A DNA stretch of 64,000 bases from Roseiarcus sp963758335 (lineage in GTDB: Bacteria; Pseudomonadota; Alphaproteobacteria; Rhizobiales; Beijerinckiaceae): contig CAVWVF010000001.1 of assembly GCA_963758335.1 (NCBI GenBank), forward strand, positions 1,550,001 through 1,614,000, in the 5' to 3' direction. The position numbers were made by a program, and so were the translations under genes. Shown one piece after another: positions 16,313 to 25,663 of the stretch (the first letter of the stretch is position 1; every line of letters begins with the position of its first letter). A model generated the notes under the pieces. The model searched no databases. It was not told where the DNA came from and saw only the letters and a program-made list of their open reading frames with translations.

Positions 16313-19157
16313 AAGCGCGAGCCTCATCGGCGCCGCCGCAGGCGCCGGAGCCGACAATCTCGAGCGCTATCGCGAAGCCAGCCTCGCGCTCGAGGCGACG
16401 CAGAGCGAGATCGAGGACCTCGAGCAGACCCAGGCGTTCGAGGTCTTCCAGAAGCAGCTCGGCCTCTTGCGCCGGCGGCTCTTGAGCAGTCCCCAGTCGC
16501 TCAGGCAGATGTTCATCGACGACGGTATTGAGGCCATCGTCTGGGAGTTCAAGCAGGACGAGCTCGGCCGCGACTTCACCAAAACGCTATGGAGCCTATT
16601 GCTGCGCGACGACGACATGAGCGCCGTCCTCCTGCGCTTCGTCTGGAACGTCCCGCTCAAGTTCAAGCGCAAATTCATCGCTGCGATCGACGCGCATCTT
16701 TCGGACCGCTACCCGATGTTCAAGGGCCTGTCGCAGGGCTGGCCCGGACAGAACGGCATTCCGCCCTACATTCGTTCGCCCCAGGAGCGGGCGAAAGACT
16801 TCGAGCTCGTCAATCAGGGCTACCTCGGCTACACGACGCTGGGTTACAGCGCACGCGAAGTCGATCTTTTGGTGTGGCTCGAGACGCTGCGCGACAAGCA
16901 GTGCGAGGACCGGGCCTGCGAACTCGGCGTGCCGCGGCCGGGCCACGAGCCCAAGGGCGGCTGCCCGGTCAAGATTCATATCCCGGAGATGCTGCGCCTT
17001 CTGGGGACGGGCAAGTTCAGCGAGGCGCTGGAACTGATCGAGCGCTGCAATCCGCTGCCGGACGTCACCGGCCGCGTCTGCCCGCAGGAACTGCAATGCC
17101 AGGGCGTCTGCACCCTGACCGGACGGCCGATCGAAATCGGCCAGCTCGAATGGTTCCTGCCCGAGCGCGAGAAGCTCGCGAAAACGAGCCGGTCGGGCGA
17201 GCGCCTGAAGGGCTACGTCAGCCCCTGGGCGAGAGCCGAGAAGCCGCCGATCGCGGTGATCGGCTCCGGTCCCGCCGGCCTCATCAACGCCTATCTCCTG
17301 GCGGCGGAGGGTTTTCCCGTCACCATCTTCGAGGCCTTCCATGAACTCGGCGGCGTGCTGCGCTATGGCATCCCGGAATTCCGGCTGCCGAATTCGCTGA
17401 TCGACGACGTCGTCCGCAAGATCAGGCTCTTGGGCGGCCGGTTCATTACCAACTTCGTCGTCGGCAAGACCGCGACCATCGAGGACCTCAAGGCCGCAGG
17501 CTTCTGGAAGATTTTCGTGGGCACCGGCGCCGGCCTGCCGCGCTTCATGAACGTGCCCGGCGAGCATCTGCTCGGCGTCATGTCGGCCAACGAGTTTCTC
17601 ACCCGCGTCAATCTGATGCAGGCCCGTCTCGAGGATTACGAGACCCCGCTGCCGGAGGTGAAGGACAAGAACGTCATCGTCATCGGCGGCGGCAACACCG
17701 CGATGGACGCGGCGCGCACCGCCAAGCGCCTCGGCGGCATGGTCACCATCGTCTATCGCCGCACCCAGGCCGAAATGCCGGCGCGGGTCGAGGAGCTGCA
17801 TCACGCGCTCGAGGAAGGCATCGAGCTCATGGTGCTCAGAGCGCCGCGCGAGTTCACCAGCGAGAAATCCGCTCACGTCTGCCACGCCATCCTCGACGTG
17901 ATGGAGCTCGGGCCGCCCGATGGGTCGGGCCGGCGGTCGCCCGTCGCCACCGGCAAGACCGAGACCATGCCGGTCGATCTCGTCATCATGGCGCTCGGCA
18001 ACGCGTCGAACCCGATCATCAAGGATTCCGAACCCGATCTGAAGACCACCAAGTGGGGCACGATCAACGTTGGCGCCGGCTCGCAGCAGACTTCGCTCGA
18101 GGGCGTCTATTCCGGCGGCGACGCCACCCGCGGCGGCGCGACCGCCGTTCTCGCCGCCGGCGACGGACAGGCGGCGGCGCGGGAAATTGTCGGCGACATT
18201 CCGTTCTCGAAAGAGGAAATCGAGGACCTGGTCGAGCGCGCTTCGCGCTACACCGATGTCGGCCAGGCGCCGCAGACCATCCTCAAGAAGGTCGATCTGG
18301 CCGGCGGCATCGTCGAGATGACGGTGAAGTCGCCGCTCATCGCCAAGGCGGCTCAGGCCGGCCAGTTCGTGCGCCTGCTGCCGACGCCGAAGGGCGAGCT
18401 CATTCCGCTGACGCTGGCCGACTGGGACGCCTACGCCGGAACGATCGATCTCGTCATCCAGGCGGTCGGCGCCAGCACCATCGGCATCAACGCCATGGAG
18501 GTCGGCGAGGCTTTTTCCGGCATCGCCGGCCCGCTCGGCCAGCCGAGCAAATTGCACCGCTACGAGGGTGACCAGACGGTCGTCTTCTGCGCCGGCGGGC
18601 TCGGCCTGCCGCCGGTCTACCCGATCATGCGGGCGCATCTCGTGCTCGGCAACCACGTGACCCTGATCGCCGGCTTCCGCTCGGCCTCGCTCCTCTTCTG
18701 GACGGGCGAAGGCGAAAGGGTCGACCGGCTGCAGAAGGAGTTTCCGGAGCAGCTCAGGGTGATCTACGCCAGCAACGACGGCACTTTTGGGGTCAAGGGC
18801 TTCGTCACCGCCCCGCTGGAGGACCTCCTGAAGGAGAACAAGGAGGGTAAGGGCAAGAAAATCGCCGAGGTGATCGCCATCGGCCCGCCCTTGATGATGC
18901 GCGCGATCAGCGAGCTGACCCAGCCCTACGGGATCCCGACCGTCGCGAGCCTCAACTCGATCATGGTCGACGCCACCGGCATGTGCGGCTCCTGCATGGT
19001 GCCGGTGACGATCGACGGCAAGATGGTCAGGAAGCACGCCTGCATCGACGGGCCGGAGATCGACGCGCACATCATCGACTGGGACAAGTTTTTGCCGCGC
19101 TTCAGCCTGTTCAAGGCGCAGGAGCAGGAGAGCCGCGCAAGGCACGGGCTGGCGTGA
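16302..19157 (+). CDS. Fused NfnB-NfnA-like flavoprotein, 951 aa
   Basis: After a helical N-terminal domain of unknown kind (about 1-190), a cysteine-rich GltD-type segment follows (QCEDRAC, GGCPVKIHIPEMLR, TGRVCPQELQCQGVC). Then comes a GltD/NfnB flavoprotein core with AVIGSGPAGL, VIVIGGGNTAMDAARTAKRL and YSGGDATRGGATAVLAAGDG. From about residue 665 a PyrK/NfnA-like module binds FAD and NAD(P) (AGQFVRLLPTPKGELIPLTL, VVFCAGGLGLPPVYPIMR) and ends in a [2Fe-2S] motif (GMCGSCMVPV ... ACIDGPEIDAHIIDWD). NfnAB enzymes couple ferredoxin, NADH and NADPH by electron bifurcation. Its 11-base overlap with the 2-oxoacid oxidoreductase indicates co-translation. The first cluster's cysteine spacing (C-x4-C-x14-C) departs from the family. 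Bifurcation is inferred, not shown. Confidence 0.8.
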   Translation: MSTESASLIGAAAGAGADNLERYREASLALEATQSEIEDLEQTQAFEVFQKQLGLLRRRLLSSPQSLRQMFIDDGIEAIVWEFKQDELGRDFTKTLWSLLLRDDDMSAVLLRFVWNVPLKFKRKFIAAIDAHLSDRYPMFKGLSQGWPGQNGIPPYIRSPQERAKDFELVNQGYLGYTTLGYSAREVDLLVWLETLRDKQCEDRACELGVPRPGHEPKGGCPVKIHIPEMLRLLGTGKFSEALELIERCNPLPDVTGRVCPQELQCQGVCTLTGRPIEIGQLEWFLPEREKLAKTSRSGERLKGYVSPWARAEKPPIAVIGSGPAGLINAYLLAAEGFPVTIFEAFHELGGVLRYGIPEFRLPNSLIDDVVRKIRLLGGRFITNFVVGKTATIEDLKAAGFWKIFVGTGAGLPRFMNVPGEHLLGVMSANEFLTRVNLMQARLEDYETPLPEVKDKNVIVIGGGNTAMDAARTAKRLGGMVTIVYRRTQAEMPARVEELHHALEEGIELMVLRAPREFTSEKSAHVCHAILDVMELGPPDGSGRRSPVATGKTETMPVDLVIMALGNASNPIIKDSEPDLKTTKWGTINVGAGSQQTSLEGVYSGGDATRGGATAVLAAGDGQAAAREIVGDIPFSKEEIEDLVERASRYTDVGQAPQTILKKVDLAGGIVEMTVKSPLIAKAAQAGQFVRLLPTPKGELIPLTLADWDAYAGTIDLVIQAVGASTIGINAMEVGEAFSGIAGPLGQPSKLHRYEGDQTVVFCAGGLGLPPVYPIMRAHLVLGNHVTLIAGFRSASLLFWTGEGERVDRLQKEFPEQLRVIYASNDGTFGVKGFVTAPLEDLLKENKEGKGKKIAEVIAIGPPLMMRAISELTQPYGIPTVASLNSIMVDATGMCGSCMVPVTIDGKMVRKHACIDGPEIDAHIIDWDKFLPRFSLFKAQEQESRARHGLA

Positions 19158-19272
19158 GGGCGCGGTGATCGGACGGAGTGAGCAAGCGCCTTGTTGGCGC
19201 CACCCTTCCTCCGTTCACAGAGGGGGATGACCCTCTCTTTGTCGCATGGTCGCGGCCGATCGCGGCCGCGCC

Positions 19273-20169
19273 TCACTTGAGGCGTCGGGGGCGAAAGCGG
19301 CAGCTCGCCGACAACGTTTCCTGCGGAGAGAGGATGGTCAGGCCGTTGGCTTCGGGGCCGCCGGGAAGGTTATGCGCGTCGACGGGATGGGTGACGGGCT
19401 CGAAACAGAAAAAGTTGGCTCCCGCGCCGGGCGAATAGACAATGTAGGTCGAGAGGGGCGGATCGGCCTCGAGGTCGAGCGCAAGCTTGCGGTCGGGCCA
19501 AAGGACGCAGGCGCCGCCGTCCCAGTCGAGAAAGGCGTTGTTGATCCACGCCGCGGGAAGCGGGCGCGGCGCGGCGAAATCCCACTCTGGCCGCGAGCCG
19601 ACCGGCGCATCGCCGGCGGGCAAGTGGTTGCTCGCCTCCAGCATCACGCGCGCGGCCTTAGCCTGCGGCCGCGTCTCGGAGTCGCGCACGATCCAGGGGT
19701 GGAAGCCGAGGCCGAAAGGAAGCGGCGCGCCAAGGTTGCGAACGGCAAGTCGCATCGCCAGCGCTCCGTCCGCCAGCGCATAGGCCGCGCGCGCTTCGTA
19801 CCGGAAGGGTCCAGGGCCGTCCGACCTCAACGAAAATTCAGCGCTTTCCGACGTCGAGCGCTCGATCGACCAGCGGCTCGAAAAGCCATTGCCGTGGATC
19901 GGGCAGGGTTCGCCGGGGAGATTGGGATCGAGCCGATGGAACTTGCCCGCGAAGAAAAACCCGCCGCCCGAAATGCGGTTCGACCACGGTACGAGCAGAT
20001 TGTTCGCGAGATCGTACGGCTGGGCGGCTGACGGATCGCGGCAGGGACGGAATAGGGCCTTGCGCTCGCCCGCGCCGACGAGATCGTACGAAGCCAGGCC
20101 CGCCCCGAGATCGGGAACGATCGCAGCCTCGGCGACGCCGTCGCCGATGGTGATCACGCGCGCCGCCAT
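19273..20169 (-). CDS. Aldose 1-epimerase family protein (mutarotase)
   Basis: About 298 residues with the galactose-mutarotase fold. It has NNLLVPWSNRI, the His of CPIHGNGFSSRW, GLGFHPWIV with the second His, and the Glu of FFCFEPVTHPVDA. It would interconvert sugar anomers before dehydrogenation. The start at 20169 (MAARVITIGDG) lies 7 bases after the SDR stop, making it the last gene of the sugar operon. An upstream start would overlap the SDR gene. The exact sugar is not predictable. Confidence 0.8.
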   Translation of the reverse strand: MAARVITIGDGVAEAAIVPDLGAGLASYDLVGAGERKALFRPCRDPSAAQPYDLANNLLVPWSNRISGGGFFFAGKFHRLDPNLPGEPCPIHGNGFSSRWSIERSTSESAEFSLRSDGPGPFRYEARAAYALADGALAMRLAVRNLGAPLPFGLGFHPWIVRDSETRPQAKAARVMLEASNHLPAGDAPVGSRPEWDFAAPRPLPAAWINNAFLDWDGGACVLWPDRKLALDLEADPPLSTYIVYSPGAGANFFCFEPVTHPVDAHNLPGGPEANGLTILSPQETLSASCRFRPRRLK

Positions 20170-20176
20170 GCCCGTG

Positions 20177-20932
20177 CTACCAGCCGCCGTCGATAGCAAT
20201 GTTCTGGCCAGTGATCATGTCGGAGGCGGGCGAGACGAGGAACAGCACGAGATCGGCGATCGCCGAAGGCTGGATGCGCTCCTTCAGGCACTGGTTCTCG
20301 AGAATCCAGTCGTGGTACTGCTCGAGCCGGTCGCCGAACACGCGCGCCTCCGCCGCCGAAACCACCGCGCCCGGCGAGATCGCGTTGACGCGCACGCCGT
20401 GACGCCCGAGTTCGCGCGCGAGCGTCTTGGTGAGGCCGAGCATCGCGCCCTTCGAGGTCACGTATGGCACGTAGCCGTCCCAGCGGCCGTTGAGCGTGAT
20501 CGAGCAGAAATTGACGATCTTGCCGTAGTCCTTGCGCTTCATCGATGGCGCGACCGCCCGCGCCAGCACGAAGGCGGCCGAAGAATTGACCCGGATCTGA
20601 TCTTCGTATTCCTGCAGCGAAAATTCCTCGAACGGCCTGTTGACGATGACGGCGGCATTGTTGATGAGAATGTCGATGCCGCCATATTCCTCGGCCAGCG
20701 CCCGTCCGGTCGCTTCGCTCGGCCCGAGCGCGTTGAGATCGGCGCCGACGTAGCGCGCGCGCACGCCGTGCTTTTGGGCGAGCGTGGCGGCGAAGGCCTC
20801 GCCATCCGGCCGGTCCGGGCGGTCCCATAAGATGACGCTCGCGCCGGCCTTCGCCAGCGCCTCGGCCTGCGCCTGGCCGAGGGAGCCCAGCGCGCCGGTC
20901 AAGAGCGCGACTTTGCTGGCGAGCGACATCAT
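20177..20932 (-). CDS. SDR-family sugar dehydrogenase
   Basis: This is a 251-residue short-chain dehydrogenase. It has the nucleotide site TGALGSLGQ, ILINNAAVI, the catalytic Ser in NFCSITLNG, Tyr and Lys in YVPYVTSKGAM, RVNAISPGAV, and an ITGQNIAIDGGW end. Given its position in an operon with a sugar importer, mutarotase, lactonase and acid dehydratase, it most likely oxidises the imported sugar to a lactone with NAD(P)+. The gene starts 8 bases after the ABC ATPase stop. The substrate is inferred only from context. Confidence 0.85.
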   Translation of the reverse strand: MMSLASKVALLTGALGSLGQAQAEALAKAGASVILWDRPDRPDGEAFAATLAQKHGVRARYVGADLNALGPSEATGRALAEEYGGIDILINNAAVIVNRPFEEFSLQEYEDQIRVNSSAAFVLARAVAPSMKRKDYGKIVNFCSITLNGRWDGYVPYVTSKGAMLGLTKTLARELGRHGVRVNAISPGAVVSAAEARVFGDRLEQYHDWILENQCLKERIQPSAIADLVLFLVSPASDMITGQNIAIDGGW

Positions 20933-20940
20933 TTTGACCC

Positions 20941-21672
20941 TCACATATATTCGGCGACTTCGTCGATCGAAGTTTCGGCGACGGGCTTGTCGAACACGAT
21001 CTCGCCACGCGCCATCGCCACCACCCGGTCGCAGGATTGGAACACGTGGGGCATGTTGTGGCTGATGAAGATGCCGGTCACGCCCTGTTTCTTCAGCGCC
21101 TTGACGAAGCCGATGACCTTGTTCGTTTCCTTGACCGAAAGCTGGTTGGTCGGCTCGTCGAGAATTAGGACCTTCGACTTGAAATACATCGCCCGGGCGA
21201 TCGCCACGCCCTGCTGCTGGCCGCCGGAGAGCTCGCCGACCAGCGCGTCGGGCGAGCGCAGCTTGAGGTCGACGTCGGCGATCGCCTTGACGCTGTCGCG
21301 GCGCATGCGCGCCTGGTCCATGAAGCCGAAGCCGAACAGCGAGGCCTTGAGCGGCTCGCGACCGACGAAGAGATTGCGCGCGATCGACATGGTCGGGACC
21401 ATCGAGTTCGTCTGATAGATCGTTTCGATGCCAAGCTTCATCGCCTGCTTGGGCGTGGCGATGTCGACCTTCCGCCCCTCGATCAGAATGTCGCCCGCAT
21501 CCGGAGCATGGACGCCGGAGAGGATCTTGATCAGCGTCGTCTTGCCGGCGCCGTTGTCGCCGACAAGCCCGACGATCTCGCCCTTGTACAGCTTGAAGTC
21601 GACGTTCTTGAGCGCATGCACGCGCGAATACCATTTGTGCAGGCCTCGGGTTTCGATCAGCGGCGCCTCCAT
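20941..21672 (-). CDS. Sugar ABC transporter ATP-binding protein
   Basis: This 243-residue single-domain ATPase has Walker A GDNGAGKTTLIK, Q-loop IYQTNSMVPTMS, signature LSGGQQQGVAIARAM, Walker B LILDEPTNQLS and the H-loop ISHNM. It matches the short, one-domain ATPases of the Frc type of sugar importers rather than the duplicated RbsA form. The gene follows the permease with a 3-base gap, so the two are co-translated. It powers uptake together with the permease (21676-22644) and the periplasmic binding protein (22720-23689). Confidence 0.9.
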   Translation of the reverse strand: MEAPLIETRGLHKWYSRVHALKNVDFKLYKGEIVGLVGDNGAGKTTLIKILSGVHAPDAGDILIEGRKVDIATPKQAMKLGIETIYQTNSMVPTMSIARNLFVGREPLKASLFGFGFMDQARMRRDSVKAIADVDLKLRSPDALVGELSGGQQQGVAIARAMYFKSKVLILDEPTNQLSVKETNKVIGFVKALKKQGVTGIFISHNMPHVFQSCDRVVAMARGEIVFDKPVAETSIDEVAEYM

Positions 21673-21675
21673 CCC

Positions 21676-22644
21676 TCAGATCTCCAGTTTGATCCGCTTC
21701 GACGTGCGGCGGAGCCAGGCGTTGGCCACGACGGCGAGGATCAGCAAGGAGCCGATGGCGAACTTGAACCAGTTGGCGTCGACATGGGAGAGGACGAGGC
21801 CGTTGTCGATGACTTGGATGAGGAGCGCGCCGACGATCGCGTCGAGCACCGTGCCGACCCCGCCGTAGAGAGACGTGCCGCCCATGACGGCCGCGGCGAT
21901 CGCCTGCAGTTCGAGCCCCTCGCCGAGCGAGGGCAGAGGCGAGCCGAGGCGCAGCACCTGGATGATGCCGGCGAAGCCGGCGAGGACGGCGCTCAGCACG
22001 AAACAGGTCATCTTGACCGCGTCGGTGCGGATGCCCATCGCCGCCGACGCTTCGATCTGGCCGCCGGTCGACTTGATCCAGTTGCCGAAGTTGGTCAGCG
22101 ACAGGATCGCGGCGAGCACGACGGCGATGCCTGCGAACCAGAACATCGAGAGCCGGATGAGGCCGACGTAATAGGTGAAGATCCAGGAGGGGATGTCGGC
22201 GGGCAGCACCGGGGGAAAGCCGCCCGAGATGACGACGGTGACCGAGCGCGCCACGAATAGCATGCCGAGCGTCGTGATGAATGACGGAATGGCGAAGCGC
22301 AGCGTGATGAAGCCGTTGAGGAAGCCCACGAGCGCCGCGGCGGCGAGGCCGAGCAAGACGGCAGGAGCGAAGGGAACGTTCGCGACCATCGACACCGCCA
22401 TCACCATCGGCGCGAGCGCGAACACCGAGCCGACCGAGATGTCGAACTCGCCGGCGATCATGAGGATCGTCACCCCCATCGCCACCAGCGCCATCTCGGG
22501 CAACAGTCCAAGGACGCCGCGCATGTTCTCGTAGGAAAGGAAGAACCCGTTCGAGGTGAACTCGAACTGGACGATGAGGAGCGCCAGGAGCACGACGCCG
22601 GCGAGCTCCGGCTTCTCGAGATAGATCTTGAACAGACGCTTCAT
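21676..22644 (-). CDS. Sugar ABC transporter permease (RbsC/FrcC-like)
   Basis: About 322 residues with eight or more hydrophobic segments. It contains the BPD_transp_2 family signature region GEFDISVGSVFALAPMVMAV and the typical loop RTDAVKMTCFVLSAVLAGFA. The chosen start (MKRLFKIYLEKPELAG) drops an Arg-rich upstream extension. It is the membrane channel of the importer, between the binding-protein gene (75 bases upstream) and the ATPase gene (3 bases downstream). Family members carry pentoses, fructose or related sugars. Confidence 0.9.
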   Translation of the reverse strand: MKRLFKIYLEKPELAGVVLLALLIVQFEFTSNGFFLSYENMRGVLGLLPEMALVAMGVTILMIAGEFDISVGSVFALAPMVMAVSMVANVPFAPAVLLGLAAAALVGFLNGFITLRFAIPSFITTLGMLFVARSVTVVISGGFPPVLPADIPSWIFTYYVGLIRLSMFWFAGIAVVLAAILSLTNFGNWIKSTGGQIEASAAMGIRTDAVKMTCFVLSAVLAGFAGIIQVLRLGSPLPSLGEGLELQAIAAAVMGGTSLYGGVGTVLDAIVGALLIQVIDNGLVLSHVDANWFKFAIGSLLILAVVANAWLRRTSKRIKLEI

Positions 22645-22719
22645 GAGCTTCGCTTGCGCGAGAACGCGTGGACAAGAGCGGAGGCGCCGCAAAGCGCCCG
22701 CGCTCTTCGCAGACTTCGG

Positions 22720-23689
22720 CTAACGGACGCCCTTCTTGACGAGATCCAGGATCTCCTTGGCCTCGGAAGGATAGATCAGCGCCTTGCCGGTGTTGATGTC
22801 GGTCGGCGCGAGACGCACGGTCTTGGTCAGATAGGCCTCCATGACCGGCATGAAGCCCTGCATGTAGGGCTGCTGGTCGACTTGCACCTGGACGTAGCCG
22901 GACATCATTTCCTGCACGACTTCGGGCACGAGGTCGAAGCCGCCGATGAGAATCTTGCCGGCGGACACGCCGCGGTCCCTCAGCACCCGGGCGACGGCGG
23001 CGTCCCAGAAGCCGGTGTCGAAATAGGCGTTCACGTCCTGATTGGCGTTGAGATAGGCGCCGACTCGGTCGGCAGTGATGGCGAGGTCCGTGCCGGTGTC
23101 GAGGCGCGCGATCTTGATCTGGCGCCCCGAATTGGCCGCCTTGAACTCTTCGAGGGCCTTCGTGATGCCGGCCGCGCGCTGTTCCGACCTAGTTCTGCCC
23201 CGGAGCGCTGACGCCGACCACGAGATGGAGCGGGCCTTCCTTGGGAAGCTTCGCGGCTTGCGCCTTTCCGAGCGCGTAGCCCGCGGCATAGAGGTCCTGG
23301 CCGATGAACGCCTCGCGCGCCTCCCTCGCCGGGCCGGCCGTCGCGTCGACGTTGACGCCGATGACAGTGATGCCGTCTTTGCGCGCCTCCAGCAGGAGCG
23401 AGGTGAACGCATTGTTGTCGACGATCGACGTCATCAGCACGTCGGGCTTGCCGGCGATCGCGGCCTGCATGTTGGCGGCCTGCTGCTCGATCGAGCCCTC
23501 GGTCTGGGTGAAGATCATCTGGCAGTCGGCTTGAACCTTGCCGCAGGCGTCGTCGAAACCCTTCTTGACCGCCTGCCAGAAGGTGTTGGACGGCGAGGAA
23601 TGGATGGTGAAGGCGATCTTCACGCTCGCCGCCTCCCCAGCGCCGAGGCCGAGACACAGCGCGCAGGCCGTCAACAGCAACCTTTTCAT
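22720..23689 (-). pseudogene. Sugar ABC transporter binding protein, frameshifted
   Basis: A signal peptide (MKRLLLTACALCLGLGAGEA) leads into a Peripla_BP_4-type sugar-binding protein (IAFTIHSSPSNTFWQAVKKG, GKPDVLMTSIVDNN, GITVIGVNVDATAG). The frame ends at a TAG at about 23190 in SAPGQN-stop and resumes one base over with SEQRAAGITKALEEFKAANS, VNAYFDTGFWDAAVA, GFDLVPEVVQEMMSG. An extra A (CAGAACTAGG for CAGAACTGG) would explain it, since the restored residue is Trp. The rest is full length at about 322 residues and conserved, so this may be sequence error rather than a dead gene. Confidence 0.8.
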
Positions 23690-23737
23690 GGATATCCTCC
23701 CTTTCTGCTCCATTTGTCGAAACGTGCCGGCGAGCCG

Positions 23738-24937
23738 TCAGGACGCTCTTGAAACTCTGACCGTCGCCCTGAACCGGTCCGTCAGATCCGGCGCGAGCTC
23801 CATCCCGAGACCGGGGCCGGGCGGGACCGTGATGAAGCCGTTCTCCACCCTGGGCAACGCGGCCGCGAGGTCGCGGTACCAGGTGCGATAATAGGCGCGC
23901 ACGCTCTCCTGGATAAGCGCGTTCGGCGCATTGAGCGACAGATGAGTCGAAGCGCAAAGGACCACTGGCCCCGTGCAATCGTGCGGCGCGACCGGCAGAT
24001 GCCAGGCCTCGGCCATCGCCGCGATCTTCTTCGCCTCGGAAAGTCCGCCGCACCAGGAGAGATCGAGCATGATGACGCCCGCCGCGCCCGTCTCCAGGAG
24101 GTCACGAAAGGCCCAGCGAGAGGCCAGCGTCTCCGAGGCGCAGATCGGCGCAGGGGATGCCTCGGCGTAGCGCTTGAGACTCGCGAGGCTGTCCATCTTG
24201 ATCGGATCCTCGTGCCACTTGGTGTCGAACGGCGCGAGCGCCCGGGCGATGCGGATCGCGGGCAGCAATTGCCAGAGCGAATGGAATTCGACCATCACCT
24301 CCATCTTGTCGCCGACCGCGCGGCGGATCTTCTCGAACGGCTCGAGCGCCTCTTTCAGTTGGGCGTTGGAGATGTCGAGGCCGTCGTTGGCCTCGGCGGC
24401 GAAGTCGAACGGCCAGATCTTCATCGCCGTCACTCCTTCGGACGGAAGATCCTGCGCCAGCTCGTCGGCGCGTTCGAGGAAGGCGTTGAGATCGTCGTAC
24501 GTCCTATCGTTTGCGGCGAGACCCCAATTCGAGGTGCGCTGGCCGAGATTCTCCCGCATGTAGGCGGTCCCGGCGCAGGTGTTGTAGGTGCGGATCTTGT
24601 CGCGCGAGAAGCCGCCGAGGAGCTGCGCGATCGGCTGTCCGGTCGCCTTGCCCAGGATGTCCCAGAGCGCGATGTCCAGCGCCGACGCCGCGCGCATTTC
24701 CGCACCCGTCGAGCGGAACCCGAGATAGCCGACGAGGTCCTTGGAGATCTTGTCGATCTGGAGCGGATCGCGGCCGAGGAGCTTCGGCGCCAGGGCCTCA
24801 TGGACGTAGGCCTCGACCGTGGCCGGGAAGAAGAACGTCTCGCCGAGGCCGACGATCCCCTCCGTCGTGTGCACCTTCAGCCAAAGGAGGTTGGCGAATT
24901 CGGCGAGCCGGATCGTTTCGAGGGCGGCAATCTTCAT
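23738..24937 (-). CDS. Enolase-superfamily sugar acid dehydratase
   Basis: This 399-residue protein of the mandelate racemase/muconate lactonising family has an N-terminal capping domain and then a TIM barrel. The barrel has the Lys segment GVTAMKIWPFD, metal-ligand glutamates in MVEFHSLW, KWHEDPI and CASETLAS, and the catalytic His in VAPHDCTGPV. Enzymes of this group remove water from aldonic acids to give 2-keto-3-deoxy acids. In this operon it would act after the SDR and the SMP-30 lactonase. The gene starts 9 bases after the regulator gene. The precise acid cannot be read from sequence. Confidence 0.85.
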   Translation of the reverse strand: MKIAALETIRLAEFANLLWLKVHTTEGIVGLGETFFFPATVEAYVHEALAPKLLGRDPLQIDKISKDLVGYLGFRSTGAEMRAASALDIALWDILGKATGQPIAQLLGGFSRDKIRTYNTCAGTAYMRENLGQRTSNWGLAANDRTYDDLNAFLERADELAQDLPSEGVTAMKIWPFDFAAEANDGLDISNAQLKEALEPFEKIRRAVGDKMEVMVEFHSLWQLLPAIRIARALAPFDTKWHEDPIKMDSLASLKRYAEASPAPICASETLASRWAFRDLLETGAAGVIMLDLSWCGGLSEAKKIAAMAEAWHLPVAPHDCTGPVVLCASTHLSLNAPNALIQESVRAYYRTWYRDLAAALPRVENGFITVPPGPGLGMELAPDLTDRFRATVRVSRAS

Positions 24938-24946
24938 GGGCTGGCC

Positions 24947-25663
24947 TCAGATCACCCCAGCGGCGAGCAGCGCCTTGACGGAATCGTCGAAATGCTCCGC
25001 CATCGCCGCCTCGGCGGCGCGCGGATCTCGCGCGTCGACCGCGGCTGCGATGCGCTCATGGCACTCGATATTGGCGAGGCGCTCAGCGTCCGTCGAACGG
25101 CTCTCCCATCCGATGCGCCAGGTCTGGCGCGTCACGGCCCCGAAAGAGCCCACGATTAGGGCGAAGAGCGGATTGCGAGACGCAACCGCGATCGCGCTGT
25201 GGAGGGCGATGTCGTGCTCCATCGCCTCCTCCGGCCGGGAGAGCGACTTGCGCATGCCGCGCGCGTGCGCGACGATCACCTGCGCCTCGGCATCCAGCCG
25301 GCGGAGAGCGGCGAGCGCCACGGTGCGCATCTCGATCGTGCGCCGGACGTCGTAGATCTGTTGGATCGTCGCCTGGTCGGTGTGCACGGCGTGTTCGAGC
25401 ACGAGCCCGAGGACGTCCTTGTCGATCGTCCCCACCCGGGCGCGACGCCCGTTGCCGAGATCCACCACGCCGAGCGCTGCGAGGGCGCGAAGGGCCTCGC
25501 GCACGACGGTGCGCGAGACGCCGAGTTCGCCCGCGATTCCAGCCTCCGAGGGAATGGGATCGCCTGCGCGCAAGCGGTTTCGCCGAATGCGGTCGTTGAT
25601 TGCGCGAATGGCGGTCTCGACGCGGCCGCCCTCGGCCTCGAATAGCGATTGCGCCGCCTGCAT
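24947..25663 (-). CDS. GntR/FadR-family transcriptional regulator
   Basis: This 238-residue regulator has an N-terminal winged helix (LRAGDPIPSEAGIAGELGVS then RTVVREALRALAALGVV) and a C-terminal all-helical FCD domain (YDVRRTIEMRTVALAALRRL, MEHDIALHSAIAVASRNPLF, ECHERIAAAVDARD). FCD-type GntR regulators usually repress sugar-acid or organic-acid genes and release DNA when bound to a pathway acid. It is the first gene of the catabolic operon and is divergent from the SMP-30 gene, so both directions are probably controlled from the 114-base gap. Confidence 0.9.
   Translation of the reverse strand: MQAAQSLFEAEGGRVETAIRAINDRIRRNRLRAGDPIPSEAGIAGELGVSRTVVREALRALAALGVVDLGNGRRARVGTIDKDVLGLVLEHAVHTDQATIQQIYDVRRTIEMRTVALAALRRLDAEAQVIVAHARGMRKSLSRPEEAMEHDIALHSAIAVASRNPLFALIVGSFGAVTRQTWRIGWESRSTDAERLANIECHERIAAAVDARDPRAAEAAMAEHFDDSVKALLAAGVI

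Noticed and set aside
13922..16357. 811-codon open frame antisense to the oxidoreductase 3' half
   Set aside because: Shadow frame with His/Arg/Ala-rich sequence and no recognisable domain.
16596..19145. 849-codon open frame antisense to the Nfn-like gene
   Set aside because: Same cause: low-complexity translation opposite a gene with unambiguous flavin and nucleotide motifs.
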